This document shows positions 18,336 through 27,350 of a stretch of DNA of 64,000 nucleotides, piece by piece. Made by a program: the position numbers and the translations under genes. A model generated the notes under the pieces. The model saw nothing but the letters and a program-made list of their open reading frames with translations. It had not been told where the DNA came from and did not search any database. Location of the stretch: positions 124,001 through 188,000 of the forward strand of contig NZ_QXED01000003.1 of NCBI RefSeq assembly GCF_003583365.1, written 5' to 3'. Positions within the stretch are counted from its first letter, which is position 1; every line of letters begins with the position of its first letter. Origin of the DNA: Fibrisoma montanum. GTDB taxonomy: Bacteria; Bacteroidota; Bacteroidia; Cytophagales; Spirosomataceae.

Positions 18336-20672
18336 ATGAAAACGATCTACCAACGTATGTACCTGGTGGTATGTCTGTTATTTGCTGCCGGTTCGCTGCT
18401 GGCTCAACAACAGACGCTCGAAAACAACGGAATTTGCCGCGATCCGATTTCAGGAACTGCGGTTACAGTGAATGCTGCACGCTCACAGGCTGTATCGAAT
18501 GGCGCGAACGTCACCGATGCAGACTTAAGTAATTTTGCTACACTCGGCGGTAGCCTGGTCACAATACTGGGCTCGAGAATCTCATTGAGGGATCAGGCTC
18601 AGTACTATCCGGGCGGAAACGTTGCCGGGTTTGTTGTAGAGCCCGTTGGGGGCTTATTATCGGCTTCGCTCCTAAATGGCGGTATCCGTTTGTCAACTTA
18701 TCGCAACGGCCAATTGGTTGAACAAAGCACAACGAGCGGAGCGGGCGCCTTATCAGCTTCCCTGTTGGCGGGCAGCAGCGGCCGGCAATTGATCAGCTTT
18801 GCGACTACCCAGCCGTTTGACGAGATTCAGTTAGAGGTTTTGCAGGCACTCGGCCTTATTTCAACATTGCGTGTGTACTACGCCTATGAAGGTCCCAGCA
18901 GTTGCCCGACCGATTGTGTGCAGCCTTTAACGACCGGCGTCACGTCGGATAGCGGCAATGTGTCGTCCGGAGGGATCGGGGTTTGTGCGGTCGGTGTAAA
19001 CAACCTGGATAACCTCACCGATGCGAGCTTGACGACGTTTGCCACATTGGCCATTACTGGTGTATCAATAGGGGGAACCTGCGGGGTATATGCTGAGGTA
19101 CGTTCCAGCACGACTATTCCAGCCAGTGTGTCAAGCCCTGAAGACGTTGGTTTTGCCATTGGGAGCGGAGCTGGTTTGCTGGATGTCGATCTGCTCAGCC
19201 GCCTAACGATTTCGACGTATTCCGACAACACGCTGCTCCAGTCGATAAGTGGAAACAACCTCCTGCGGGGAGATCTGATCGGCGGCACAGAAGCGACCCT
19301 GGTAAGCTTTAAGGCTACGCAGCCATTTAACCGCGTTCGGCTTACCATCAATAGCACCGTGGCAATTGGTGCGGATACCCGGGTGTACTACGCCTTCACC
19401 CGCTCTGATACGGATAACGATGGCGTACCAGACTGTCTGGACAAGTGCACGGGGGGGGATGGTACGCTCGATACGGACAGCGATGGGATACCCGATGGGT
19501 GTGATCAGAACATTGCCGATGTCCGAGTAACGGTTACAGCCGGATCGACCACAACGGCCAGCGTTGGCTCCGTTGTATCGTTCACGATTACAGCTACAAA
19601 AAATGGGAACATTAACGAGTTATATGCCTCACCAACGGGGCTGGTTATATCCAATACGCTCACAACGGGCTTGTCGTCGGTGTCGTTTACCGCGCCGACT
19701 GGAACGCTTTATGACCCCGGTACGGGTTCCTGGACCATTGGCAGTGCGCTGAGCGGAACAGCCGTACAGGCGCTCTCGCTGGTCATCAGTGCGCAGGTAG
19801 ATAGCGTTGGGGTATTGTCGAACACGGCAAAGATCACCAGGATAGACCAGTCGAATGCATCGTCGATCACGGGCGGCAGTGCCTGCGTTAGTGTGCCGAT
19901 AACCGGTTGCGAAGGCGACGTTACGGAAATCAGTGCGCCGGATGGTTATACCGGCTACCAATGGTTTCGCAACAACGTGCCTATTACCGGCGCAACCGGA
20001 CAGACCTACGAAGCCAGTACATCCGGTAGTTATTCGTACACGGCCATTGCCAGCGGATCGCCTACGGGCACACTTAATTGTCCGGCGGGAAACTGTTGTC
20101 CGGTAATTTTAGAACTGACCCCAATCCCGACCGTTACTGCGGGTCAGGATGTGACCATTTGTTCCGGTACACAAACGACGCTGACGGCGAGCACTACCTT
20201 GTCGAATGGGGTGAGCTACCGCTGGAGCACCGGCGATGTAACGGCTTCCATTCAGGTAAATCCAAATATAACGACAACGTTTACCGTGACGGCCGTAGTA
20301 GGAAATGCCGTATGTTTTACCGTCGATACGGTAGTCGTCAATGTCAACAGAGGACCTGCTACGGCTGGTGGAGTCGCCCGATGCACCAGCGATGGTTTCT
20401 ACGCGATCACACTTAATCCAAGTGGGGGAACTGGACAAACCTATACCGTTACACTGAACGGGCAGCCGGTTTCGGGTACGTTTACCTACGGGGTAGAAAC
20501 GCAACCCCTGGGTAACTTCGCGGTGTCGTCGGGAGGTAGCGTGGCGGTTGTGCTTACCGACAGCCAGACGGGCTGTTCGCTGGAGACAACCATTGCTGGC
20601 CCGGCACCAGAAGCGTGTACCTGTACTACCGTCTGTGCACCCCTGGTAGTGAAACGAACCACCAAGCGATGA
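18336..20672 (+). CDS. Large secreted multidomain surface protein (duplicated N-terminal domain, Ca-binding-like, DUF11-like and Ig-like modules)
   Basis: 778 aa with a signal peptide (LVVCLLFAAGSLLAQQ). Two related domains of about 160 residues (about 28-190 and 195-352) each end in a near-identical strand (LRVYYAYE, TRVYYAFT) and share NLTDASLTTFATL / NVTDADLSNFATL; I do not recognise the family. Next is a thrombospondin-type-3-like Ca motif (DTDNDGVPDCLDKC, DTDSDGIPDGCDQN, about 358-390), a DUF11-like domain (about 390-500), Ig/PKD-like modules (GYQWFRNNVPITGATGQTY; VSYRWSTGD), and a Cys-rich basic tail (CTCTTVCAPLVVKRTTKR). Likely an adhesin or matrix protein. No standard T9SS type A C-terminal domain was recognised. 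Confidence 0.75.
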   Translation: MKTIYQRMYLVVCLLFAAGSLLAQQQTLENNGICRDPISGTAVTVNAARSQAVSNGANVTDADLSNFATLGGSLVTILGSRISLRDQAQYYPGGNVAGFVVEPVGGLLSASLLNGGIRLSTYRNGQLVEQSTTSGAGALSASLLAGSSGRQLISFATTQPFDEIQLEVLQALGLISTLRVYYAYEGPSSCPTDCVQPLTTGVTSDSGNVSSGGIGVCAVGVNNLDNLTDASLTTFATLAITGVSIGGTCGVYAEVRSSTTIPASVSSPEDVGFAIGSGAGLLDVDLLSRLTISTYSDNTLLQSISGNNLLRGDLIGGTEATLVSFKATQPFNRVRLTINSTVAIGADTRVYYAFTRSDTDNDGVPDCLDKCTGGDGTLDTDSDGIPDGCDQNIADVRVTVTAGSTTTASVGSVVSFTITATKNGNINELYASPTGLVISNTLTTGLSSVSFTAPTGTLYDPGTGSWTIGSALSGTAVQALSLVISAQVDSVGVLSNTAKITRIDQSNASSITGGSACVSVPITGCEGDVTEISAPDGYTGYQWFRNNVPITGATGQTYEASTSGSYSYTAIASGSPTGTLNCPAGNCCPVILELTPIPTVTAGQDVTICSGTQTTLTASTTLSNGVSYRWSTGDVTASIQVNPNITTTFTVTAVVGNAVCFTVDTVVVNVNRGPATAGGVARCTSDGFYAITLNPSGGTGQTYTVTLNGQPVSGTFTYGVETQPLGNFAVSSGGSVAVVLTDSQTGCSLETTIAGPAPEACTCTTVCAPLVVKRTTKR

Positions 20673-20704
20673 GGACAGGCCGGATTCAGTAACTGATTTT
20701 GCAG

Positions 20705-20740
20705 TAAAAACGCCCACTTTAGTCAAAGTGGGCGTTTTTA
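20705..20740. terminator. Bidirectional terminator after the secreted repeat protein
   Basis: Perfect 16-bp stem (20705-20720 with 20725-20740), 4-nt loop AGTC, flanked by A5 on the left and T5 on the right, so it can work on both strands. The remaining 259 bp to 20999 show nothing recognisable. Confidence 0.9.
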
Positions 20741-20999
20741 CTGGTAGAGCGACTCTGCTTATGGATCAGGGGGTTATCGTATGAATGAACAGTAGGGTAA
20801 ATTTTTGAAAACGAGTTTACTGGTAATGAGTCTACATGACTATTACTGTAATAGAATTCTAGTTTTAACTTTGCTTAGAAATAAGTTTCTATACTAGAAG
20901 GTAGCGCATTTGAGTAAATGTTCTATCTTTATTAGCGTTGCAACCTTACCACCGGTTAACTAACAGGCCGGCGAGTAAGGAGGCTTAACAGAATTACTC

Positions 21000-21779
21000 A
21001 TGAATTTTTGGGAAAAGCTCCGGCAAACCTTTACGTCAACTGCCGAGGGGGTACCCACCGAACTGGCTGAGCCCTGTTTCTGGCAGGTGGATATGCACTC
21101 GCACCTGGTGCCGGGCATCGACGATGGCGTATCCAGTCCCGAGCAGTCGCTGGAATGCCTGCAGCAGTTTGCCGCGTGGGGCATCCGGAAAGTTATTACT
21201 ACCCCCCACGTCAGCCGCGACTGGTTTCCCAATTCGTCGGCAACGCTCCGCCAAGGACTGCATACACTCCAGGCGCTGGTTGATGAACACCAACTGCCGT
21301 TGACCATTGAGGTTGCGGCTGAGTACATGCTCGACGAGTTCTTCCCGGATCTGCTGGAAACCGACGATTTGCTCACGTTTGGCCCCGAGCGCTACGTATT
21401 GATTGAAACCGGCTGGGCCAGTGCTCCTCAGCAACTCGATGACCTGCTGTTTCGCATGAAAACCCGCGGCTATACGCCCGTACTGGCTCATCCCGAACGG
21501 TACGCGTATTTCTTTGAGCATCAGGATGCACTGACTCACCTGCACGAAACGGGGTGTTTGTTTCAACTGAACTGGCCTTCGCTGACGGGGCGCTACGGCG
21601 ACCGTGTCCTGACGCAGGCCCGCTGGCTTCTCAAACGCGGCTGGGTTGACTTTATCGGCAGTGATTTGCACCGGCCCTCCAGCCTTACGGCCCTGGCTAC
21701 GTTGTTCGCTTCGGCTGATTATCAGCTTCTTCAAAAGCAGCCGTTGCTGAATCAATCGTTACTGAAAGAGACCGTTTAG
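21000..21779 (+). CDS. CpsB/YwqE-type PHP-family tyrosine-protein phosphatase
   Basis: 259-aa metal-dependent phosphatase expected to dephosphorylate the Wzc-like BY-kinase encoded at 826. PHP motifs are complete: DMHSHLVPGIDDG (metal HxH), TTPHVSRD, LAHPERY and GSDLHRP. No signal peptide, so cytoplasmic. Its stop overlaps the stop of the convergent GT39-like gene by 4 bp. It is 18 kb from the kinase gene but still at the edge of the polysaccharide locus. Confidence 0.9.
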   Translation: MNFWEKLRQTFTSTAEGVPTELAEPCFWQVDMHSHLVPGIDDGVSSPEQSLECLQQFAAWGIRKVITTPHVSRDWFPNSSATLRQGLHTLQALVDEHQLPLTIEVAAEYMLDEFFPDLLETDDLLTFGPERYVLIETGWASAPQQLDDLLFRMKTRGYTPVLAHPERYAYFFEHQDALTHLHETGCLFQLNWPSLTGRYGDRVLTQARWLLKRGWVDFIGSDLHRPSSLTALATLFASADYQLLQKQPLLNQSLLKETV

Positions 21780-23500
21780 TTGGGTCTAAACCGGATCAGG
21801 TAGGCCGGGTGGCGATCAAACAGGGTCAATGTATCGACAACCGTGAACTGTTCACCCGCTAAACTAACGGAGTCGGCGATGTAGTATGCGCCATATTTCT
21901 TCTGGTCCGTGACCCGCAATACGTTCCGGCGGTACGCAGCGAGGTAAAACGAGTTGATATCCGTGGCCTGATACGCCGACACGTCGTTGGGGCGGTCGGG
22001 ACCAATCGTCTGTCGATAGCCGAACAGGGGCTCTCCCTTCGTTCGACTGGCTATCCGCTCCGCTGTTTTCCGGTGAAAGTCCCTTTGTTGGTAACGGGGT
22101 GGCAGTACCAGCCAGTTGTAGCCGATCCGGACCACCACCATCAGGGCCAGCATAAGACCAAGCCGGTTGGCCGATGGTCGCAGCATCGACTGCGTCACAA
22201 GCCCCAGCAGGCCGCAGATAAGGGCGGTTTTCCAGACGACGCCCGGAATCGTACGCGTTTCAGGGTACCACACGGCCGTCCAGCAGCCCACCGTCAGAAT
22301 GATGCCTATAGCCAGCCAGATCCGTTCCGGCCAGATTCGACGGGGGGCGCCCGGCGCTGTCTGCACGTAGTACAGGTAGGCCAGCACCGTGAAGAGGAGG
22401 GGAAGCATCGGAAACAGGTACCGCGCGAATACTTCCGGCGACGCCCAGTACACGATAAAGTTGACTAGGAACGTCAGTGCGTTGAAGGCAATAAACGGCT
22501 CCGCCCGCAGCACCCGCCACAGTCCTGCTCGGACCAGTAAGACCACCAGCGCGGTGTAGGGAGCGAACAGGTGCATCATCTTGAACGGATAGGTGAGCAT
22601 GTGCCACAGCGTCTGTCCAAGCCCATAGTTGATGACCGTCCGGCGGGCACTCTGGTCAACCAGTACCGACACCAGGTCCCGCAACGGAATTTGATTGCGG
22701 GTGAAATAAGCGACGTAGTACAGGCCGACGAGTAAACTGAAAAGAACGATTCCTGCGCCGTGGGCCGGATGCAGCAGCCGCCTGAACTGACGGGTATAGC
22801 TTAGCCAGGTTAACACTGTTAACCCCTCAAAAACAAGCGCTGGCAGGCCTTTTAGCATAAAGCCAACGGCGGTCAGCGCGTAGGTCGACAGGTACAAAGC
22901 CCAGTAGTTCCGGCGTCGCTCGAAATGATAAACCAGCAGAAACATCGTGTATGTAATCCAACTAAACGTCACGTCGATCAGGCCCAGTAGGGAATCATAA
23001 AGCCACATCCGGGCGTTGGTCACCAGCATCATCGCAACGGCGAAGGCTATGATCGAAGGCGTGACAGCTGGCCAGTGGTCTGCGGATTTGGTAACCGGGA
23101 CGCTCGACTGAACGGGCACGTACCGGCGAACAAACACGAAGATGGTAACGGCGAACAGCACCAGCGACAGTGCCATGGGAAACCGTAGGGCCAGGGCCGA
23201 ATACTCCCCAAAAAGCCAGTACGAGGCAATGATAAGCCAGTTGTAGAGCGGGGGTTTATTAAAATAACGAATGCCGTTGACGGTAGGGGTCAGATAGTCG
23301 CCGGACAGGATCATTTCCAGCGATACGAGTGCCCGCCGGGCTTCGTCGGAGTGGGTATCCATCGGCAGCGCCCCGAGGTGTGAAAACAGGGCGATGAGGG
23401 TCAGGCCAATCAGCACCCATCCGCCATACCGCCAGCGGAGAAGCAACGGCTGTTGAGCGGGAGAGCCATCGGCAGGAGCTTCAGTGACTGGTGAGATCAT
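21776..23500 (-). CDS. GT39/ArnT-like membrane glycosyltransferase
   Basis: 574-aa GT-C fold protein that would transfer a sugar from a polyprenyl-phosphate donor on the periplasmic side. After TM1 (about 32-48) comes the catalytic loop DTHSDEARRALVSLEMI followed by NKPPLYNWLI, both typical of PMT_2/ArnT relatives. About 10 more hydrophobic helices follow and a soluble C-terminal domain from about residue 470. Acceptor unknown; lipid A, protein or polymer are all possible. It starts 10 bp after the stop of the - strand barrel gene upstream. Confidence 0.85.
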   Translation of the reverse strand: MISPVTEAPADGSPAQQPLLLRWRYGGWVLIGLTLIALFSHLGALPMDTHSDEARRALVSLEMILSGDYLTPTVNGIRYFNKPPLYNWLIIASYWLFGEYSALALRFPMALSLVLFAVTIFVFVRRYVPVQSSVPVTKSADHWPAVTPSIIAFAVAMMLVTNARMWLYDSLLGLIDVTFSWITYTMFLLVYHFERRRNYWALYLSTYALTAVGFMLKGLPALVFEGLTVLTWLSYTRQFRRLLHPAHGAGIVLFSLLVGLYYVAYFTRNQIPLRDLVSVLVDQSARRTVINYGLGQTLWHMLTYPFKMMHLFAPYTALVVLLVRAGLWRVLRAEPFIAFNALTFLVNFIVYWASPEVFARYLFPMLPLLFTVLAYLYYVQTAPGAPRRIWPERIWLAIGIILTVGCWTAVWYPETRTIPGVVWKTALICGLLGLVTQSMLRPSANRLGLMLALMVVVRIGYNWLVLPPRYQQRDFHRKTAERIASRTKGEPLFGYRQTIGPDRPNDVSAYQATDINSFYLAAYRRNVLRVTDQKKYGAYYIADSVSLAGEQFTVVDTLTLFDRHPAYLIRFRPN

Positions 23501-23510
23501 AAACGTGGGT

Positions 23511-24215
23511 TTACCGCAAGCGACCTATCGCGTAGGCTACGTTGAGGTTCAGCACCGGCAGGTAGCGATAACCCGCCAGATTTCGTTCAACAATGGGTAC
23601 CTGTTCGTCGATGGTCGTGGTTTCCAGAAATCCTTCGTAATCAAGCTCGACGGTCGGTTTCCCGAGGTAATAACCGCCCAGTTCGACGCCGACCGTCAGC
23701 CGCCTGCGGGGTATAACCCGACCGAATCCTGTGCCTAGATACGCCACAACCGGGTTCCAGCGTAGCCCCGCCCGGATGGTGCCTACATCCTCGGCCGTCA
23801 TGACCAGACCGCCAAAGTTAACCGTATTTTCGGCTGTCAGCACAAACCGCAGGGCCGGATTCCAGGTGTAACCAGCTCCGGCGGTCACAAAAAACGAACT
23901 CCGCTTGAATGGATTCCACCGCAGACCCGCGTGGGCCAGACTAATCATAAAATCAGGGTCAATCACTACGTACGAATCGTCGGCTGTTTTAAGCCGCACA
24001 GGTTGCCGATAAGCCAGGTAATTGACGCCCACGCGCAGAGCCAGACGGTGGGCCTGGTCCAGGAGTCGCTCTCCATACAAGCCAATCCCCGTGGTGCCGG
24101 CCTGAATACCAACCTGGTATTGAGAAGCCGGACGCGGTTCAAACCCAGGCGTAGACTGAGCGTACAAGGACGTATTGATCAGGCACAGCAGAAAGAACAG
24201 ACGGACTGTACGCAT
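23511..24215 (-). CDS. Outer-membrane beta-barrel protein of unknown function
   Basis: 234 aa with a signal peptide (MRTVRLFFLLCLINTSLYAQ) and alternating amphipathic strands (LALRVGVNYLAYRQPV, AGLRWNPFKRSSFFVTAGAG, GAGYTWNPALRF, VGVELGGYYLGKP) ending in a strand with no clear terminal aromatic. It looks like a small porin-like barrel; I do not recognise a specific family. Only 10 bp from the GT39-like gene, so probably in one operon with it. Confidence 0.65.
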   Translation of the reverse strand: MRTVRLFFLLCLINTSLYAQSTPGFEPRPASQYQVGIQAGTTGIGLYGERLLDQAHRLALRVGVNYLAYRQPVRLKTADDSYVVIDPDFMISLAHAGLRWNPFKRSSFFVTAGAGYTWNPALRFVLTAENTVNFGGLVMTAEDVGTIRAGLRWNPVVAYLGTGFGRVIPRRRLTVGVELGGYYLGKPTVELDYEGFLETTTIDEQVPIVERNLAGYRYLPVLNLNVAYAIGRLR

Positions 24216-24353
24216 AAAAGAAGTCTTTTTGCGTAAAGTAAATAGATATTTATAAAAATAGTATATCGGTAACTAGATAGTTGTGAAGTAAAGTGACTGT
24301 AATACAATTCAAACGCTCATAAGCGAATTGAAATTAGAAGCTATTGGGCTTAA

Positions 24354-24393
24354 CATGCAAAAAGGCAACCCGATCGGGTTGCCTTTTTGCATG
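24354..24393. terminator. 40-bp perfect palindrome, bidirectional terminator
   Basis: 24354-24373 is the exact reverse complement of 24374-24393, with A5 and T5 runs in the stem. It lies just after the stop (24406) of the - strand SPOR gene, for which it is the likely terminator. Confidence 0.88.
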
Positions 24394-24405
24394 ATTTCGT
24401 AAGCG

Positions 24406-25533
24406 TTAGTTTTTCAGAATCCAGGCTTGTGCCCCCGTCAGTTCGCTGATTACGCCAAGGTTCGCTACGGCCTCTGTCCGGATTTCGGAACCGGCGGCCG
24501 CTACTTTATATAACTGGCCTTTTTGCGCCGGGAGAATGATATACGCGTCTTCGTATCCTTTTCTGCGCAGCCACCGCTGGAACCGCTGGGCATTGCGCTT
24601 GCTGGAGAAGCTGCCCGCAATAACGGTGAAGTGAGGACCGGTGCGTTTTGGCCTGGCAACCGGAGCGGCAACGGGTTCTGCCGTGGCAGCCGGTGTTTCC
24701 ACAACCTTTGGCTCTGCCGGTGCAGTGGGTGCCGGGGTGGCTACCGGTTCGGCCACCGGAGCGGCTGGGGTTTCGGCCTTAACAACCGGCTCGGCAACAA
24801 CCGGTTTCGCTACGTAGCGGGCGGTTGTGGGAACTGGTTTGGCGGGTTCCTCCGCAGACTGGAAAACCGCCGATACGGAAGTCAGCAGGTTGGCCGGGTT
24901 CAGGCTACTTTGCAGTGGCTGGCCAGGCTTCAATACCGAGAAATAACTCACGGCACCCAGCGAACCGACTAACAGAACGGCCGCTGCTACACGCCAGTTG
25001 GACCGGGACCGTGATTGGGTAACCAGCGCGGTTTCCTCCACAACGTCCTCGCGCAAAACGGGTCCGAGTGCGGTTACGGGTACGGCTTCGATAGCGGCCG
25101 GTTCCAGTTGCTGTCCGATCAGCTGTGCCGGTACGGGCATCAGGCCGTAGGATTCGCCGTGAAAGTTATGGCGGAGGTTCGGGTCGAACTGCAGCCGGTC
25201 TTCATCATTGCGGGTGAACGTACCGACGCCGTCGATATCAAACCGGCCTGTCTGCTGCACTTGCCGACGCAGGTCGGCCACAAACGTACTGATCCGGCGC
25301 TGAGCTTCCTCACGGTTGAGCTGTTCGTGAAGCATGAGGTAATTCATCAGAATGCCGTCGTCCAGCCGCAGGGCTTCGTTAAACGCCAGCCGTTTGCGGG
25401 GCGGCAGGTATACGCCATGGGACTCCGTGAACGAAGCCGATTGGTAATGGGTCAGAAAAGCCCCCAGTTCGGGTACTACAATGCAGTCGTACTGGTAAAG
25501 GAGTTTTTTCAGGTACTCGTTCACGGTTGCCAT
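24406..25533 (-). CDS. HU-CCDC81/SPOR-domain membrane protein
   Basis: 375 aa. The N-terminal ~130 residues match the paired bacterial HU-CCDC81 domains (YLKKLLYQYDCIVVPELGAF; FDIDGVGTFTRN), common in Bacteroidota. A membrane helix lies at about 180-203 (VAAAVLLVGSLGAVSYFSVL), then a Pro/Ala/Val linker of about 80 residues, and a C-terminal SPOR domain (HFTVIAGSFSSKRNAQRFQRW, then a final ILKN). SPOR domains bind denuded septal peptidoglycan, so a cytoplasmic HU-like module tethered to the division site is a reasonable inference. Well-marked terminator downstream; the TonB-like barrel gene ends 25 bp upstream. Confidence 0.9.
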   Translation of the reverse strand: MATVNEYLKKLLYQYDCIVVPELGAFLTHYQSASFTESHGVYLPPRKRLAFNEALRLDDGILMNYLMLHEQLNREEAQRRISTFVADLRRQVQQTGRFDIDGVGTFTRNDEDRLQFDPNLRHNFHGESYGLMPVPAQLIGQQLEPAAIEAVPVTALGPVLREDVVEETALVTQSRSRSNWRVAAAVLLVGSLGAVSYFSVLKPGQPLQSSLNPANLLTSVSAVFQSAEEPAKPVPTTARYVAKPVVAEPVVKAETPAAPVAEPVATPAPTAPAEPKVVETPAATAEPVAAPVARPKRTGPHFTVIAGSFSSKRNAQRFQRWLRRKGYEDAYIILPAQKGQLYKVAAAGSEIRTEAVANLGVISELTGAQAWILKN

Positions 25534-25558
25534 AGTGCGATTGTTTGCACGCGTTGTG

Positions 25559-27247
25559 TTAAAAGGAATAACTGATTCCTCCGAGAAAGTTAAGGCCTTG
25601 AACCGGGTAATACAAATACCGCTGATAATTCTGCCCGATGATATTATTTAATGACACGAAGGCCGAAAACTGCTTGCCTAGGAAATAGTCAATTTTTACG
25701 TTGAGGTCGTAGATGGGTTTCAGGGTGTAGACCGTATTTGTTACGAAATTCTTGCCTTTGATTCCCTCGTAAAAGTACAAGTCGGCCGTGACGAATAATT
25801 TTTTGTTGAGGATGTACGAATTCGTCCAGGATGCGGCCACCTGCGGACGACCCCATGCTTCTTCCAGCCGGTCGAGACCGTAGCGGTAAAAGTCGGCTTT
25901 GAGCGTCGACCGGAATTTATCCTTCAGCGCGTAACCCAGCTGCCCCGAGATGGTCAGCACCTCGGCGGTGCCGCCGTCGTACAGCGCGAAGAATTTCGTG
26001 GTGTCGGTCAGCGAATTGTTGAAGACGTAGAAATTGCGGTACCGGGCATACGATACTTTCCCCTCGTAAGCAAACCCGCCACCAAGCTCGCCCTTTGAAC
26101 CACCGTAGAAATCCAGCGACTTAACAGTGTTAGATAAAAGTACCTGTGGGGCAAGCCACTTATTTTCAGTGAGAAACGAGCGGAGGGTATTCCGAACGAT
26201 ATCGCCGTCGACTCCCCCGAAGAAGTGAATGTTGCCAACCGGTACCACGTCGATGTCCACCACCGGGAAAGCCTGCGTGCGGTTGATGTTCTGCCGTTTG
26301 TCCGTTTCGTTGGCGGCCGTCAGACCGGCTACGATGGTAAAGCGTGGCGTCGTGTATTTGAATGTCGGTTTGACCCGGAACAGATTTCGGTTATCCACCG
26401 GGCCGTCGGAGCGTTGTGTTACGTAGGCATCAGCCGCGACCAGCGCAAACACCTGATTGGTGATGCCGATGGAGCCGTTGAAGTTGGTACCCCAGTCGGT
26501 TTCGGATGCGCTGTACAGATCCTTCAGTGAGCTGATGCCGGTTCGCAGCGAGTAGTCGATAGCGCTTTCCTGGTTCGTGTTTTCAATGCCCAGTTTAAAA
26601 TTAACCGTATTGAGTCGCTGCCGGATGGCGTCGCGGCTAATGGTGGTGTTCTCGGGCAGCGGGCCGTAGCCGTAAAAGAAATAGCCGTTCCGTTCATAGC
26701 CGACATCGCCCTGAAACTTGAAGGATTCGGTCATGTACTTTCCCGTTACGTTCAGGCGGGTATCGCTTTGCCCGGAGTTTCTACCATCCACCGGGCCAAT
26801 GCTCGACGACAGGTGCCGGAACGAACCTTCCAGCGCGAGATTCGACAGGTTGTTGACCCCAACGAAGCCTTCGCCCAGAAACGAGCCGTAGTTGCCAGCC
26901 CCCACTTTGACGTAGTTGTTATACGACGGGGCCTGCTCAGCCTGCGTAGTGGTGGGGGGCAGAACGCCGGGCGTAATCCGGGGATCGCCGACCGTCAGCT
27001 TGCGATCTTCAAACTCATACGTCAGCTTACGCTGCTCGGCCGAGGGTTTGATCGACGGAATCTTGTTAATGATGCGGGTGGCCGGGGGGAGTTCGATTTT
27101 ACGACTTTTCTCGACCGTAATCTCCTGGTTTTCAATTTCGCCTTCGCGGACGGGTGATCGCGTGGGACGGGGCTGTTCCTGCGCGTACAACGTCAGTGAA
27201 AAAACGCTTGCCGACAGGGTGAGGTATAGGGCGGGGATGCGGGGCAT
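25559..27247 (-). CDS. TonB-receptor-like outer-membrane barrel without a recognisable plug
   Basis: 562 aa with a signal peptide (LYLTLSASVFSLTLYAQ). After a charged stretch (about 25-80, RSPVREGEIENQEITVEKSRK) the chain is barrel-like (NYVKVGAGNYGSFLGEGFVG, NLALEGSFRHLSSSIG) and ends in an aromatic strand (GLNFLGGISYSF), as outer-membrane proteins do. I see no TonB box or plug domain, so transport by TonB is doubtful. It is co-directional with the TPR gene upstream, through the hairpin at 27268-27345; such TPR plus barrel pairs are frequent in Bacteroidota. Confidence 0.75.
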   Translation of the reverse strand: MPRIPALYLTLSASVFSLTLYAQEQPRPTRSPVREGEIENQEITVEKSRKIELPPATRIINKIPSIKPSAEQRKLTYEFEDRKLTVGDPRITPGVLPPTTTQAEQAPSYNNYVKVGAGNYGSFLGEGFVGVNNLSNLALEGSFRHLSSSIGPVDGRNSGQSDTRLNVTGKYMTESFKFQGDVGYERNGYFFYGYGPLPENTTISRDAIRQRLNTVNFKLGIENTNQESAIDYSLRTGISSLKDLYSASETDWGTNFNGSIGITNQVFALVAADAYVTQRSDGPVDNRNLFRVKPTFKYTTPRFTIVAGLTAANETDKRQNINRTQAFPVVDIDVVPVGNIHFFGGVDGDIVRNTLRSFLTENKWLAPQVLLSNTVKSLDFYGGSKGELGGGFAYEGKVSYARYRNFYVFNNSLTDTTKFFALYDGGTAEVLTISGQLGYALKDKFRSTLKADFYRYGLDRLEEAWGRPQVAASWTNSYILNKKLFVTADLYFYEGIKGKNFVTNTVYTLKPIYDLNVKIDYFLGKQFSAFVSLNNIIGQNYQRYLYYPVQGLNFLGGISYSF

Positions 27248-27267
27248 TCGTTGGTTTGTGGTTTGTC

Positions 27268-27345
27268 GTTGGTGGTTGGTGGTTTATGGTTTGTCGTTAT
27301 GGGGCTACACCACGAACGACAAACCACAAACCACCAACCACCAAC
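27268..27345 (-). repeat. Intercistronic 31-bp-arm hairpin between the TPR and barrel genes
   Basis: Arms 27268-27298 and 27315-27345 are reverse complements over 31 bp with one mismatch; loop 16 nt. In the mRNA (- strand) the 5' arm is G/T-rich and starts 5 nt after the TPR stop codon; the A/C-rich 3' arm ends 20 nt before the barrel ATG. There is no T run. See the related structures at 45163, 48253 and 55779. Confidence 0.9.
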
Positions 27346-27350
27346 TGAGT

